A stretch of 64,000 nucleotides of DNA from Actinobacteria bacterium OK074 (GCA_001298575.1 LJCV01000292.1:1-64000), one strand, 5' to 3'; counted from the first letter of the stretch, positions 44,333 to 52,619 are shown. Notes: a model not told the origin generated them from the letters alone. Program-made: numbers and translations.

Positions 44333-44956
44333 ATGATCACAACTCGTCTGCGCCGCCGGGCCGCTGCCGCCGCCCTGTCCCTCGCCGCCGTCCTCGCGAC
44401 CACGGCCGCCACCGTCCCCGCCCAGCTGCCCGGGACGGCGCCGGCCGCCGCCGCGGCTGCTGCGGTTCCTAAGTGTCCCCAGTTCGAAGACCACCTCAAG
44501 GCCGCCGCGGACCGCCGCGTGGACGTCGACCGCATCACCCCGAAGCCGGTGGCGTGGCGCACCACCTGCGGCACGCTCTACCGCAGCGACAGCCGTCCGC
44601 CGTCGACGGTCTTCCCCGAGGGCTTCTACCCCAAGGACGTCATCAACGGCCAGTACGACGTCGAGCAGTACGTCCTGGTCAACCAGCCCTCGCCGTACGT
44701 GTCGACGACCTACGACCACGACCTGTACAAGACCTGGTACAAGTCCGGCTACAACTACTACATCGACGCCCCCGGCGGCATCGACGTCAACAAGACCATC
44801 GGCGACACCCACAAGTGGGCGGACCAGGTCGAGGTCGCCTTCCCCGGCGGGATCGCGCGGCAGTACGTGATCGGGGTCTGCCCGGTGGACAAGGCGACCA
44901 AGACGGAGAAGATGAGCGAGTGCGAGAGCAACCCGTACTACGAGCCCTGGCACTGA
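44333..44956 (+). CDS. Secreted DNA/guanine ADP-ribosyltransferase, Scabin/ScARP (pierisin) family
   Basis: 207 residues. A signal peptide covers about residues 1-44 (Ala-rich), leaving a ~163-residue enzyme with four Cys (48, 79, 183, 197) able to form two disulfides. ADP-ribosyltransferase motifs are Arg84 in TLYRSDSR, the STS-type YVSTTYDHD (122-130), YYIDAPGGIDV and the QxE motif Gln165-Val-Glu167 in WADQVEVAFPGG. These match Scabin from a potato pathogen and ScARP from S. coelicolor, which modify guanine in nucleosides or DNA using NAD. The ATG follows TAACGG closely, so the mRNA may be leaderless. Its 3' end overlaps the convergent GNAT gene by 19 bases. Target in this organism is unknown. 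Confidence 0.9.
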   Translation: MITTRLRRRAAAAALSLAAVLATTAATVPAQLPGTAPAAAAAAAVPKCPQFEDHLKAAADRRVDVDRITPKPVAWRTTCGTLYRSDSRPPSTVFPEGFYPKDVINGQYDVEQYVLVNQPSPYVSTTYDHDLYKTWYKSGYNYYIDAPGGIDVNKTIGDTHKWADQVEVAFPGGIARQYVIGVCPVDKATKTEKMSECESNPYYEPWH

Positions 44957-45627
44957 CCCCGGCCGGCGGCTGACAACAGCGCCTCCGAGCCCACCACTTG
45001 ATACCCCGCCGCGAGGAACGCCCGCACGCTCCGGGCGTTCCCCGGGGCGAGCTGGGCCCACACCGGCTCGTCGACGAGATGCCGGGCGGCCGTCGCCAGC
45101 GCCCGCCCGAGCCCCCGCTCCCGCGCCCCCTCCGCGACCTCAACCGCGGCTTCCAGCCGCCCGCCGACCCCCCGCCCCACGACGAGCAGCCCACCGTCGG
45201 CGGCCCACACCCGGACGTCGTCCCGGTGCCGGTACGCCCGCGCCACGCGATCGTGACCGGAGCCGTCCAGCGGGGTGAGCGCGAGCGGCGGGGCGCCCGG
45301 CAGCGGGGCGGCGAGGGCGAGCAGGTCGATCGTGTCGTGCGACCGCCCGGTGCGGTCCATGAGGGCGGTCAGGAACCGCGGATTCATGCTCGCGGCGAGC
45401 GCGTCGGAGTCGACCGCGCGCAGTTGCCCGTACACCCACTGAGGGTCCTCGTCCGTGAAGACGACGGAGTGCGCGGTGAAGGACAGCACGCCCGCGTCGC
45501 GGTGCGCGTGCTGCGGTACGACGCCGACGGATCCGTCGGGCGCCGGGAACTCCCCGCGGCCCACCGCGTCGAGCACCTCCCGCAGGGTCCCGGCCGTACC
45601 CTCCGGGCTCGGATGCGTGGCCGACAT
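44938..45627 (-). CDS. GNAT family N-acetyltransferase
   Basis: 229 residues from ATG 45627. The acetyl-CoA loop is GARERGLGRALATAARHL in the C-terminal third, followed by WAQLAPGNARSVRAFLAAGY, typical of GNAT. The N-terminal half (LREVLDAVGRGEFP, HRDAGVLSFTAHSVVF) is not recognised and may be a second GNAT-like or a DUF2156-type domain. No ribosome site; TAACGT ends seven bases before ATG. It overlaps the ADP-ribosyltransferase gene end-to-end by 19 bases. Substrate unknown. Confidence 0.75.
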   Translation of the reverse strand: MSATHPSPEGTAGTLREVLDAVGRGEFPAPDGSVGVVPQHAHRDAGVLSFTAHSVVFTDEDPQWVYGQLRAVDSDALAASMNPRFLTALMDRTGRSHDTIDLLALAAPLPGAPPLALTPLDGSGHDRVARAYRHRDDVRVWAADGGLLVVGRGVGGRLEAAVEVAEGARERGLGRALATAARHLVDEPVWAQLAPGNARSVRAFLAAGYQVVGSEALLSAAGRGQCQGS

Positions 45628-45718
45628 GGACGGAACGTTACGCTGATCTCCGTCGTCGTACGACAACGGGTACGCACGACGCGCACGGCGCGAACAAGGT
45701 ACGAGAAGGGGCGGATCG

Positions 45719-45931
45719 GTGGCGGACATCGAGGAAGCACGCAAGGATTTCCAGCGGATCGATGCGGACGGCGACGGGTTCATCACCGCCGCCGAGTTCA
45801 AGTCCGCCCTGGCCCAGGAAGGCGACTGGAACATGACCGACACGGTCGCCGAGGCCGTCATCAAGACCCGCGACCTCGACGGCGACAAGGTGCTGTCGTT
45901 CGACGAGTTCTGGACGTACCTGAACAAGTGA
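45719..45931 (+). CDS. Small EF-hand calcium-binding protein
   Basis: 70 residues from GTG 45719 with AAGGGG about 8 bases upstream. Two EF-hands: loop 1 DADGDGFITAAE (about 15-26) has all ligands; loop 2 DLDGDKVLSFDE (about 52-63) has Lys at the sixth position, so the Gly is lost. Surrounding helices are acidic. This matches the small Cab-type calcium buffers of Streptomyces. It may sense or buffer cytosolic calcium; no partner is known from context. A long-stem terminator follows. Confidence 0.9.
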   Translation: MADIEEARKDFQRIDADGDGFITAAEFKSALAQEGDWNMTDTVAEAVIKTRDLDGDKVLSFDEFWTYLNK

Positions 45932-45940
45932 CGCGGAACG

Positions 45941-45979
45941 GAGGGGCGTTCACCGGGCTGTGCGCGGTGGGCGCCCCTC
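45941..45979. terminator. Hairpin terminator between EF-hand and GH25 genes
   Basis: GAGGGGCG (45941-45948) pairs with CGCCCCTC (45972-45979), with an inner CACCG/CGGTG stem. It lies in the 57-base convergent gap and could stop transcription from both sides. Confidence 0.65.
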
Positions 45980-45988
45980 ACCCGTGCG

Positions 45989-46543
45989 TCAGCCCGCCGC
46001 CCAGGTCTGCAACGCCGCCTTGCTGGTGAAGTCGGCGACTTCCTTGTCCAGCGGTTCGTCCGTGTACTGGTGGAAGAGCCACTTGGCCTTGATGCGGGGT
46101 TTGCCCGCGGTCGTGTAGTCCGCGATCCACAGACCGTCGCCCGCATACGACGTGTTGTCGATGTTGAGCCAGAAATTCCTGTTCGAATAGAGCAGGACCC
46201 GATGGTTCGGCCGCAACGACTTCACCTTCTTGATGAAGGTGTCCTTCTCCGCGTTCGTCGCGTGGGTGCCGTCGCCCGTCGTCTCCCAGTCGACGGCGAG
46301 GATGTCGCCCGCCTTCTCGGGGGCCTTGCTGACGAAATACTCCGCCTGGGCGGTCAGGTTGCCGGGCCAGAGGAAGTGGTAGAAGCCGACCACGCAGCCG
46401 GCGTCGCGGGCCGTCTTCGTCTGGGCGGTGAGCTTCGGGTTGGTGTACGTGTGGCCCTCCGTCGCCTTGACGAAGACGAAGGAGAGGCCGTCCGTGTCGT
46501 ACGCCGAGGACTGGTAGGCACTCACGTCGATGCCGCGCAGCAT
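45989..46543 (-). CDS. GH25 family muramidase (lysozyme) without signal peptide
   Basis: 184 residues from ATG 46543 with AGGGAGA six bases upstream. The GH25 barrel begins immediately (MLRGIDVSAYQ) and shows FVKATEGHTY, GFYHFLWP and the catalytic pair in LAVDWETTGD. Cellosyl-type enzymes of this family cleave peptidoglycan, including O-acetylated muramic acid. There is no Sec or Tat signal and no cell-wall binding domain, so it would stay in the cytosol unless exported by a non-classical route such as a contractile injection or phage-like holin. A large hairpin lies directly upstream. Confidence 0.88.
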   Translation of the reverse strand: MLRGIDVSAYQSSAYDTDGLSFVFVKATEGHTYTNPKLTAQTKTARDAGCVVGFYHFLWPGNLTAQAEYFVSKAPEKAGDILAVDWETTGDGTHATNAEKDTFIKKVKSLRPNHRVLLYSNRNFWLNIDNTSYAGDGLWIADYTTAGKPRIKAKWLFHQYTDEPLDKEVADFTSKAALQTWAAG

Positions 46544-46556
46544 GCGGGTCTCCCTG

Positions 46557-46601
46557 GAAGGTGCTGGGGGGACGGGGGGTGTCGTTTTCCCCAGCACCTT
46601 C
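46557..46601 (-). promoter_or_regulatory. Perfect 13-bp hairpin in the GH25 leader
   Basis: GAAGGTGCTGGGG (46557-46569) and its exact complement (46589-46601) form a hairpin with a 19-base loop, ending 13 bases before the ATG and touching the ribosome site. It may be an attenuator or a leader RNA structure controlling expression. A riboswitch class was not recognised. Confidence 0.65.
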
Positions 46602-46718
46602 GCACGGGTTGCCCGGGGCCGACGTACCAAACCCGTGAAGGTAAGCCCATATTGGTGATGTTTTGGTGGCAGCCGGTAATCCGTAGGGCGGTGCCGATCT
46701 GGCGCCGCCGGGGCCCCG

Positions 46719-47765
46719 TCAGCCCCGCGTTGCCACCGAACTGAGCACCGTCGCCGACTTCGTGGACCAGTCGGACGTGATCACGCTCGCGTGGTCCGCC
46801 GCCAACAGGGCCAGCCGGGCCGCGACTTCGGCGTCCGTGGGGGTCGTGGAGGAGATCGCCGGGGACACGTTGTACGCGTCCGTCATGATCAGGATGTAGT
46901 GGTTCGTCGAGTAGAAGCTGGTGTCGTAGGCGTTGTTGACGTACGTCGCCGCGTCACCGTCGAAGAACACGAACCACGGGCGGATCGACGCGTCGTAGCG
47001 GCTCGTGCGCGGGTCGCCGTTCTCCGCGCCCAGTACCGCCGGGAACGCCTCGGCCGCCGAGATGTCGCCCGCCGCGTACAGGTCCCGCAGGTGGTCGCCG
47101 TACTCCTCGTCCGTCCAGTACGTGTCGAACGGGTTGGCCTCCTCCACCGTGCCGGGGATCAGCTCGAAGACGAACTTGCCCTTCAGCGCGTCCCGCGTCG
47201 GCCACGCGTTCGCCTTCGCCGCCGCGTCCAGCGTGGAGTACGACGAGCCCAGCAGGTCCGCCGGCTTGTACACGCTGCTGCCGAGCTTCTGCGAGACCAG
47301 CGTGTCGAATTCGTCCGGACCGAGCCCGGCGTCGTTGTTGAAGCCGACCTTCATCTCGACTTTGACGATGATCGGCGCGTGGTCGGGGTGCAGTTGGTTC
47401 CAGGCCGCCATGTTGTCCAGGCAGCTGCCCAGGTCCTGGTTGCGGACCTGCCCGTACAACTCGCTTGGAGTGTCCGCGTATTCGCAGTTGTTGTCGTTGC
47501 CGAGGGGGCTGGCGTGACTGACCCGCCACCGCTTGCTGATGCTGTCGGCGTACACGTCCAGTTCGAGCAGCGAGGCCCCGGAGTCCAACGCCTGGGCCCA
47601 GTACGTGTACTTGTCCTTCTCGTACGCGTTGTGCGTGCCGATCGTCGTGGTCTCGGAGAACTTCGGCGTCGCGGCGGCGGCGTTGCCGCCCGGCGTCGCC
47701 AGCACCACCACGGCCGCGCCGAGCAGCGCCGCCAGTCGTCTCTTCACCCGCGTGGATACCCGCAT
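46719..47765 (-). CDS. Secreted PI-PLC-like phosphodiesterase
   Basis: 348 residues from ATG 47765 with AAGGGGA about 9 bases upstream. A signal peptide ends near residue 32 (NAAAA). The phosphatidylinositol phospholipase C-type barrel starts IGTHNAYEK with the first catalytic His, then LELDVYAD (metal ligands). A second His lies in WRVSHASPLG, and VKVEMKVG is a typical strand. Such enzymes of the calcium-dependent PLC branch cleave phosphoinositides or related phosphodiesters. It is exported; substrate is not known. Confidence 0.85.
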   Translation of the reverse strand: MRVSTRVKRRLAALLGAAVVVLATPGGNAAAATPKFSETTTIGTHNAYEKDKYTYWAQALDSGASLLELDVYADSISKRWRVSHASPLGNDNNCEYADTPSELYGQVRNQDLGSCLDNMAAWNQLHPDHAPIIVKVEMKVGFNNDAGLGPDEFDTLVSQKLGSSVYKPADLLGSSYSTLDAAAKANAWPTRDALKGKFVFELIPGTVEEANPFDTYWTDEEYGDHLRDLYAAGDISAAEAFPAVLGAENGDPRTSRYDASIRPWFVFFDGDAATYVNNAYDTSFYSTNHYILIMTDAYNVSPAISSTTPTDAEVAARLALLAADHASVITSDWSTKSATVLSSVATRG

Positions 47766-47921
47766 CGATCAAATCCCCTTCGCTGTCGCCGAGTTGGCCG
47801 CAGCGTAGGAGATGGGGGTTACCCAGCGGTAGCCCCTGGGGGAACAGGAGCCCTACGGGACACAGGGACGGGGCCCTTGGCGGCGCCGTTACGGGTCCCG
47901 GCACCCGGGTACCCGGCCGCC

Positions 47922-48011
47922 ATGGACAACCGGCAAGCCATGGACAACCAACGAGTCATGAACAGCGAGCGAGTCATGAACAGCGAGCGAGTCATGGACA
48001 ACCGCCAACTC
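47922..48011 (+). repeat. Five tandem 18-bp repeats, each starting with ATG, at the transketolase start
   Basis: In-frame units begin ATG at 47922, 47940, 47958, 47976 and 47994; units 3 and 4 are identical (ATGAACAGCGAGCGAGTC). They encode the pattern MDN/MNS-xRx-V. The unit length of 18 keeps the reading frame, so every ATG is a possible start of the same protein. No single one has a clear Shine-Dalgarno site. Confidence 0.9.
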
Positions 48012-49841
48012 GCCGAGCTCGGCCAGCAGTTGCGCGTGGACAGTGTGCGCGCCTCCAGCGCCGCGGGCTCCGGGCACCCCACGTCCTCGATGTCCGCCGC
48101 GGACCTGATGGCGGTGCTGCTGGCCCGCCACCTGCGCTACGACTTCGACCGCCCCGGGCACCCCGGCAACGACCGCTTCGTCCTGTCCAAGGGACACGCC
48201 TCCCCGGTGCTGTACGCCGCGTACCGGGCGGCGGGCGCCATCGGCGAGGCCGAGTTGCTCACCTTCCGCACGCTGGGCAGCCGGCTCGAAGGGCACCCCA
48301 CGCCCCGGCGGCTGCCGTGGGTCGAGACGGCCACCGGCTCGCTCGGACAGGGGCTGCCCGTCGGCGTCGGCATCGCGCTGGCCGGGAAGCGGCTGGACCG
48401 AACCGGCTCCCGCGTGTGGGTGCTGTGCGGCGACAGCGAACTCGCCGAGGGCTCCGTCTGGGAGGCCGCCGAGCACGCCGGGTACGAGCGGCTCGACAAC
48501 CTCACCGCGATCGTCGACGTCAACCGGCTCGGCCAGCGCGGCCCGACCCGGCACGGCCACGACCTGGACGCCTACGCCCGCCGGTTCCGGGCGTTCGGCT
48601 GGCACACCGTCCAGGTCGACGGCCACGACGTGGACGCCGTCGACCACGCCTACGCCGAGGCCGTCGCGACCGCCGGACGGCCGACGGCGATCCTCGCCCG
48701 CACCCTCAAGGGCAAGGGCGTCCGGTCGGTCCAGGACCGGGAGGGGCTGCACGGCAAGCCGCTGCCCGACGCCGACGCGGCTGTCGCGGAACTCGGCGGG
48801 GTGCGCGACCTGCGCGTCGAGGTCCAGCCGCCGCCCCCCGCCCGGCTCCCGCACCCCGCCGGGGCGGGCCGCCCGGCCCTGCCCCGCTACGAGCGGGGCG
48901 CCCGGGCCGCCACCCGCGACGCCTACGGGCAGGCGCTCGCGGCCCTGGGTGACGCCCGCGCCGACGTCGTCGCCCTGGACGGCGAGGTGGGCGACTCGAC
49001 CCGCGCCGAGTTCTTCGCCAAGGAGCATCCCGACCGCTTCTTCGAGTGCTACATCGCCGAGCAGCAACTCGTCGCGGCGGCGGTCGGGATGGCCGCGCGC
49101 GGCCGGGTGCCGTACGCCTCGACGTTCGCCGCCTTCCTCACCCGCGCCCACGACTTCGTCCGCATGGCGGCGATCAGCGGGGCCGGCGTCAACCTCGTCG
49201 GCTCGCACGCGGGTGTGTCGATCGGCCAGGACGGGCCCTCGCAGATGGGCCTGGAGGACCTGGCGGTGTTCCGGGCGGTACCCGGCTCGACCGTGCTGTA
49301 CCCGTGCGACGCCAACCAGACGGCCTGGCTGGTCGCCGCGATGGCGGACCTCGACGGCATCCGCTACCTGCGCACCTCGCGCGGCGAACTGCCGGTCCTC
49401 TACGGCCCCGACGAGGAGTTCCCGGTCGGCGGCAGCAAGGTGCTGCGCGCCTCCGCGGCCGACCGGCTGACGCTCGTCGCGGCGGGCGTCACCGTCCACG
49501 AGGCGCTGTCCGCCGCCGAGTCGCTCGGCCGGGAGGGCATCCCGGTCCGCGTCGTCGACCTGTACTCGGTCAAGCCCGTCGACCGGGGCACGCTGCGCGG
49601 AGCCGCCGAACAGACCGGCTGCCTCCTCACCGTCGAGGACCACCGCGAGGAGGGCGGCCTCGGGGACGCGGTCCTCGACGCCTTCGGCGACGGCCGCCCG
49701 GTGCCCCGCCTCGTACGCCTCGCCGTCCGTACGATGCCGGGTTCGGCGACCCCCGACGAGCAGCTGCACGCGGCGGGCATCGACGCCGAATCGATCGCCG
49801 CCGCGGCCCGGCTCCTGGTCGAGACGGCCGTCGTCCGCTGA
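47922..49841 (+). CDS. tkt: Transketolase
   Basis: Up to 639 residues from ATG 47922, or 615 from the fifth in-frame ATG at 47994 where conserved sequence begins (LAELGQQLRVDSVRAS). Full-length transketolase: thiamine diphosphate domain with GSGHPTSS, LSKGHASPVLYA, GSLGQGLPVGVG and WVLCGDSELAEGSVWEA (metal Asp/Asn signature). The pyrimidine domain starts ARAATRDAYGQALAAL and contains YIAEQQLVAAAVG with the key Glu, then the C-terminal domain from about 490. It moves two-carbon units between sugar phosphates. The tandem start repeats are its odd point. It is not in a Calvin or pentose-phosphate cluster, so it may be a secondary copy. Confidence 0.93.
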   Translation: MDNRQAMDNQRVMNSERVMNSERVMDNRQLAELGQQLRVDSVRASSAAGSGHPTSSMSAADLMAVLLARHLRYDFDRPGHPGNDRFVLSKGHASPVLYAAYRAAGAIGEAELLTFRTLGSRLEGHPTPRRLPWVETATGSLGQGLPVGVGIALAGKRLDRTGSRVWVLCGDSELAEGSVWEAAEHAGYERLDNLTAIVDVNRLGQRGPTRHGHDLDAYARRFRAFGWHTVQVDGHDVDAVDHAYAEAVATAGRPTAILARTLKGKGVRSVQDREGLHGKPLPDADAAVAELGGVRDLRVEVQPPPPARLPHPAGAGRPALPRYERGARAATRDAYGQALAALGDARADVVALDGEVGDSTRAEFFAKEHPDRFFECYIAEQQLVAAAVGMAARGRVPYASTFAAFLTRAHDFVRMAAISGAGVNLVGSHAGVSIGQDGPSQMGLEDLAVFRAVPGSTVLYPCDANQTAWLVAAMADLDGIRYLRTSRGELPVLYGPDEEFPVGGSKVLRASAADRLTLVAAGVTVHEALSAAESLGREGIPVRVVDLYSVKPVDRGTLRGAAEQTGCLLTVEDHREEGGLGDAVLDAFGDGRPVPRLVRLAVRTMPGSATPDEQLHAAGIDAESIAAAARLLVETAVVR

Positions 49842-50357
49842 CCGGAGGTCCACGACGACCGGCACCCGGACGGCACGGGCGGGCACGAGGAGACCGGCGT
49901 ACGGCTGTGCACGCTGCCGGGGGAGGGCGAACTCACCTTTCTCGGCGCCCGGCGGTGGCTGGGCCGGCGCGCGGGAACCGTCGCCCGCGGAGACGGTGAA
50001 GGCGTTGCGCCGCGCGGTACGGCACCGGCTGCGGGACGTGGCGGCACGGATCCGCGGGGAAGGGCCGCGCACCTCCGTGGCGACCTCCCGCGCCTTCCAG
50101 CAGCCGGCCCGGCTCGGCGGTGCCGCCCCCTCCGGCGCCAAGGGCCCTTCGTGGCGCGGCAGTTGACGCGCTCCGAGGTGTGCCGGTGCATCGACCGGCC
50201 GGCCGCCCTGCTGTCGCCCGAGCGGGCCGCGCTCCCGGGTGTCTCCGCGCCGCGGGCCGCGCAGAGCCCGGCGGGAGTGGTGGTCGCGCACACGGTCATG
50301 AAACTGACGGGCGTCAAAGACGTCACCGTCTGCCCGTGGGCCGCCGGTTCCGGTTCG
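49842..50357. other. 516-base gene-free stretch, possible decayed gene
   Basis: No complete gene is convincing. Short plus-strand stretches in three different frames look coding-like: EETGVRLCTLPGEGELTFLG near 49890-49950, TVKALRRAVRHRLRDVAARI near 49995-50055 and MARQLTRSEVCRCIDRPAAL near 50150-50210. The frame change would require at least two shifts, so this could be a worn pseudogene after tkt. I could not assign a family. Confidence 0.35.
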
Positions 50358-51143
50358 TCAGCGGGAGACTTCCGTGACCGCCCTGGACAGCTGCTGCCGT
50401 AGGGGCTCGGGCAGGGGCTCTCCGTTGACGGCGGCCACGAGTTCTTCGGCCAGGTGGTGGAGCTTGGTGTTGGTGTGCTGGGAGACGTTGACCAGGACGG
50501 TCCAGGCGTCCTCCGGATTCAGGCCGAAGGACGCCATCAGGATCCCGCGGGCGAGGTCGATGACCGGCCGGGTCCGCATGGCCTGCTTGAGCTGGACGAC
50601 CTCGGTGCGCAGCTCTTCGGCGTCGTCGGGCAACCTTGTCTCCTCCGTCTCCACGAGGGTGCGCGGCGCACCGGAACGTCCGTGCGGGACATGGACGGAG
50701 GCGTGGCCCGATCCGTGACCGGATCCGTGGCGGGAGTCGTGTTCGCATCCGTCGCACGGAGGCCGTCCGAGACCGAACAGCCCTGCCGTGCCGGTGGTGT
50801 CGAGCAGCTTCCCGACCGCCGGGCCGAGGGACCGGACGGTCAGCGTCTTGGCGTCGGCCAGGGCGAGCCGACGCACACGCAGCAGGACGTTGAGGCCGGA
50901 GCAGTCGCAGAAGCCGACTTTGCTCAGGTCCAGGTCCACGCCTGTGGCCGACCGGGCGAGCGCCTCGCGCAGCGCGCTGTGCAGCTGCTGTTCCATGTCG
51001 ATGTCGATGTCACCGGCGACCTCCACCACGGTGCGGTCACCGGCCGGCCGCACCGTGATGTCCAGGGGCACCGGGGCGGGCGGCGGCGCGCAGGCGGTCG
51101 GCCACCCGCTCTCGGGCCACGCGCACCGTTCGTGTTCGGACAT
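50358..51143 (-). CDS. STAS-ANTAR fusion protein
   Basis: 261 residues from ATG 51143 with TGGGAG about 9 bases upstream. Residues about 27-125 form a STAS domain with the phospho-acceptor-like Ser in FCDCSGLNVLL. A His/Gly/Ser-rich linker (about 135-165) leads to an ANTAR domain (about 185-245: QLKQAMRTRPVIDLARGILM, WTVLVNVSQHTNTKLHHLAEEL), which binds RNA hairpins and prevents termination. The mix suggests partner switching (STAS, with RsbW-like kinases) linked to antitermination. Divergent winged-helix gene across a palindromic operator. The nearest RsbW-like gene in view is at 41398. Confidence 0.9.
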   Translation of the reverse strand: MSEHERCAWPESGWPTACAPPPAPVPLDITVRPAGDRTVVEVAGDIDIDMEQQLHSALREALARSATGVDLDLSKVGFCDCSGLNVLLRVRRLALADAKTLTVRSLGPAVGKLLDTTGTAGLFGLGRPPCDGCEHDSRHGSGHGSGHASVHVPHGRSGAPRTLVETEETRLPDDAEELRTEVVQLKQAMRTRPVIDLARGILMASFGLNPEDAWTVLVNVSQHTNTKLHHLAEELVAAVNGEPLPEPLRQQLSRAVTEVSR

Positions 51144-51217
51144 GACAGCCGCTCCCAGGACGTGTCTGTCGCCGCCGACCCCAGTTTCGGCCTCCCTGTG
51201 AAAGCACGTCAAGAGAT

Positions 51218-51268
51218 ACGTGAAATGTATTTCGCGTCTTGGGATGCGTGAATGGTGGGTCCTATGCT
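51218..51268. promoter_or_regulatory. Operator palindrome and promoter of the winged-helix gene
   Basis: ACGTGAAATGTATTTCGCGT (51218-51237) is a near-palindrome, 16 of 20 symmetric. TTGGGA (51239-51244) and TATGCT (51263-51268) with 18 bases between form a good promoter reading right. The ATG at 51276 is seven bases after the -10, so the transcript is leaderless. The operator abuts the -35 box, which fits repression. Confidence 0.7.
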
Positions 51269-51275
51269 GGGGCGT

Positions 51276-51707
51276 ATGGGTGGAGTATCCGAAACACGCA
51301 CCGGCTGGACGTTCCTCACCAGTCACGCCCGGGTCCTGGCCGCCATCGCCGAGGACCGGGAGATCCGGATCCGGGACATCGCCGCACGGTGCAGGCTGAC
51401 CGAGCGGGCGGTTCAGAAGATCATTTCCGATCTGGAGCGGGACGGTTATCTCACCCATGTCCGGCGCGGGCGCGTCAACGTGTACCGCATCGAGCCCGGC
51501 ACCATCCTGCGGCACCCGGCCGAAGCGGGCCTCACCGTGGAGGACCTGTTGTCCGCCCTCGCGCAGCACGACGCGCGGCGCGACGGACGGCGCGATGGGG
51601 GGAGCGGCGGGCAGCACGGCGGGCGGAGTGACCGGCAGCGTGACGGGGCGTCGGAGCAGTCGTCGGTGACGCCGTCCGGCGGGCGGGGCGCCGCGTCCGA
51701 GAGCTGA
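51276..51707 (+). CDS. Winged-helix transcriptional regulator (MarR/ArsR-like)
   Basis: 143 residues from ATG 51276, chosen by the leaderless promoter just before it; starts at 51252 and 51264 would lie on the -10 box. The wHTH covers about 10-80: TFLTSHARVLAAIAEDREIR, IRDIAARCRLTERAVQKIIS, then the wing VRRGRVNVYRI. The last ~40 residues are a Gly/Arg/Ser-rich disordered tail. It has no ligand domain. Probably binds the palindrome in its own promoter and may also control the divergent STAS-ANTAR gene. Confidence 0.85.
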   Translation: MGGVSETRTGWTFLTSHARVLAAIAEDREIRIRDIAARCRLTERAVQKIISDLERDGYLTHVRRGRVNVYRIEPGTILRHPAEAGLTVEDLLSALAQHDARRDGRRDGGSGGQHGGRSDRQRDGASEQSSVTPSGGRGAASES

Positions 51708-51728
51708 CGCCACGGCCCGAGCGCCCCG

Positions 51729-52538
51729 TCAACCGCGCCGTACCCCCGCCACGAACCGCCGCGCCACCTCCACCAGCCCGTTCCCGGGAGCGTCCCCGAG
51801 CAGCCCCGTCATCAGCTCGACGTCCTTGGTGAGCGTCACGGCGGCCGTCGAGCCGGTGAGGTCGGCCAGGGAGTCGACCCGCAGTCGTACCCCGGAGGCG
51901 ACGCAGGCCGAACTGCCCGTCGTCAGGACGGCGGCGAGGGCCGTGGGGTCGACGCCGAGGGACTCCCCGGCCCGCAGCGCCTCGTCCGCGAGCGCTATCT
52001 GTGCGGTGAACAGGGTGTTGTTGATGAGCTTCGCGTGGGACCCGGCGCCGACCCCGCCGAGATGCACGACGTGGTGGGAGAGCGAGGCGAGCAGGTCCGT
52101 CACGTCGGCCAGCGCCTCCGCGGCGCCGCCGACCATGATCGTCAGCTCGCCGGCCAGCGCCCGCGCGCTGCCGCCGCTCACCGGTGCGTCCAGGACACGG
52201 AGGCCGTACTCCGCCGCCCGCTCGGCGATCCGCCGGATCTGTGGGGGCGACACGGTGCTGTGCACCAGGACGACGGTGCCCGGCTTGAGCGCGTGGACCA
52301 GGCCCTCCGGTCCGAGGACGACCTCCTCGACGCCCGCCGCGTCGAAGACGCAGACGCCGACCGCCTCGGTCGCCGCGCTCATCCCGGCCGGGGTCGCCGC
52401 GACGGTGACCTCCGCGTCCGCGAACGGCTCCAACGACGCCTGCCTGCGGGCGTAGAGGGTGAGTTCGTGGCCCTGCGCCAGGATCCGCCGCGCCATGGGC
52501 AGGCCCATGTCGCCGAGCCCGATGAAACCGACCTTCAT
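51729..52538 (-). CDS. NAD(P)-dependent beta-hydroxyacid dehydrogenase, copy 1
   Basis: 269 residues from ATG 52538 with GGAGGA five bases upstream. Rossmann motif GFIGLGDMGLPMA, followed by ARRQ after strand 2, favouring NADPH. Substrate motif DAPVSGGSARAL and the catalytic Lys in GVGAGSHAKLINN are both intact, so an active member of the 3-hydroxyisobutyrate/tartronate semialdehyde reductase family. It is the last of four minus-strand genes and a paralog of the one before. The substrate is probably a 3-hydroxy or 2-hydroxy acid made in the same pathway. Confidence 0.88.
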   Translation of the reverse strand: MKVGFIGLGDMGLPMARRILAQGHELTLYARRQASLEPFADAEVTVAATPAGMSAATEAVGVCVFDAAGVEEVVLGPEGLVHALKPGTVVLVHSTVSPPQIRRIAERAAEYGLRVLDAPVSGGSARALAGELTIMVGGAAEALADVTDLLASLSHHVVHLGGVGAGSHAKLINNTLFTAQIALADEALRAGESLGVDPTALAAVLTTGSSACVASGVRLRVDSLADLTGSTAAVTLTKDVELMTGLLGDAPGNGLVEVARRFVAGVRRG

Positions 52539-52619
52539 GGTGTCCTCCTCGGTGCGGCTTCCGGCATGCCGCGGCCGTTCCGGTGCATCTATTACATCTA
52601 TTGAACCTATTGAACCTGG

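Noticed and set aside
46543..46630. N-terminal extension of the GH25 enzyme as signal peptide
   Set aside because: The upstream frame would read across the hairpin, is Arg/Pro-rich without a hydrophobic core, and the ribosome site belongs to 46543.
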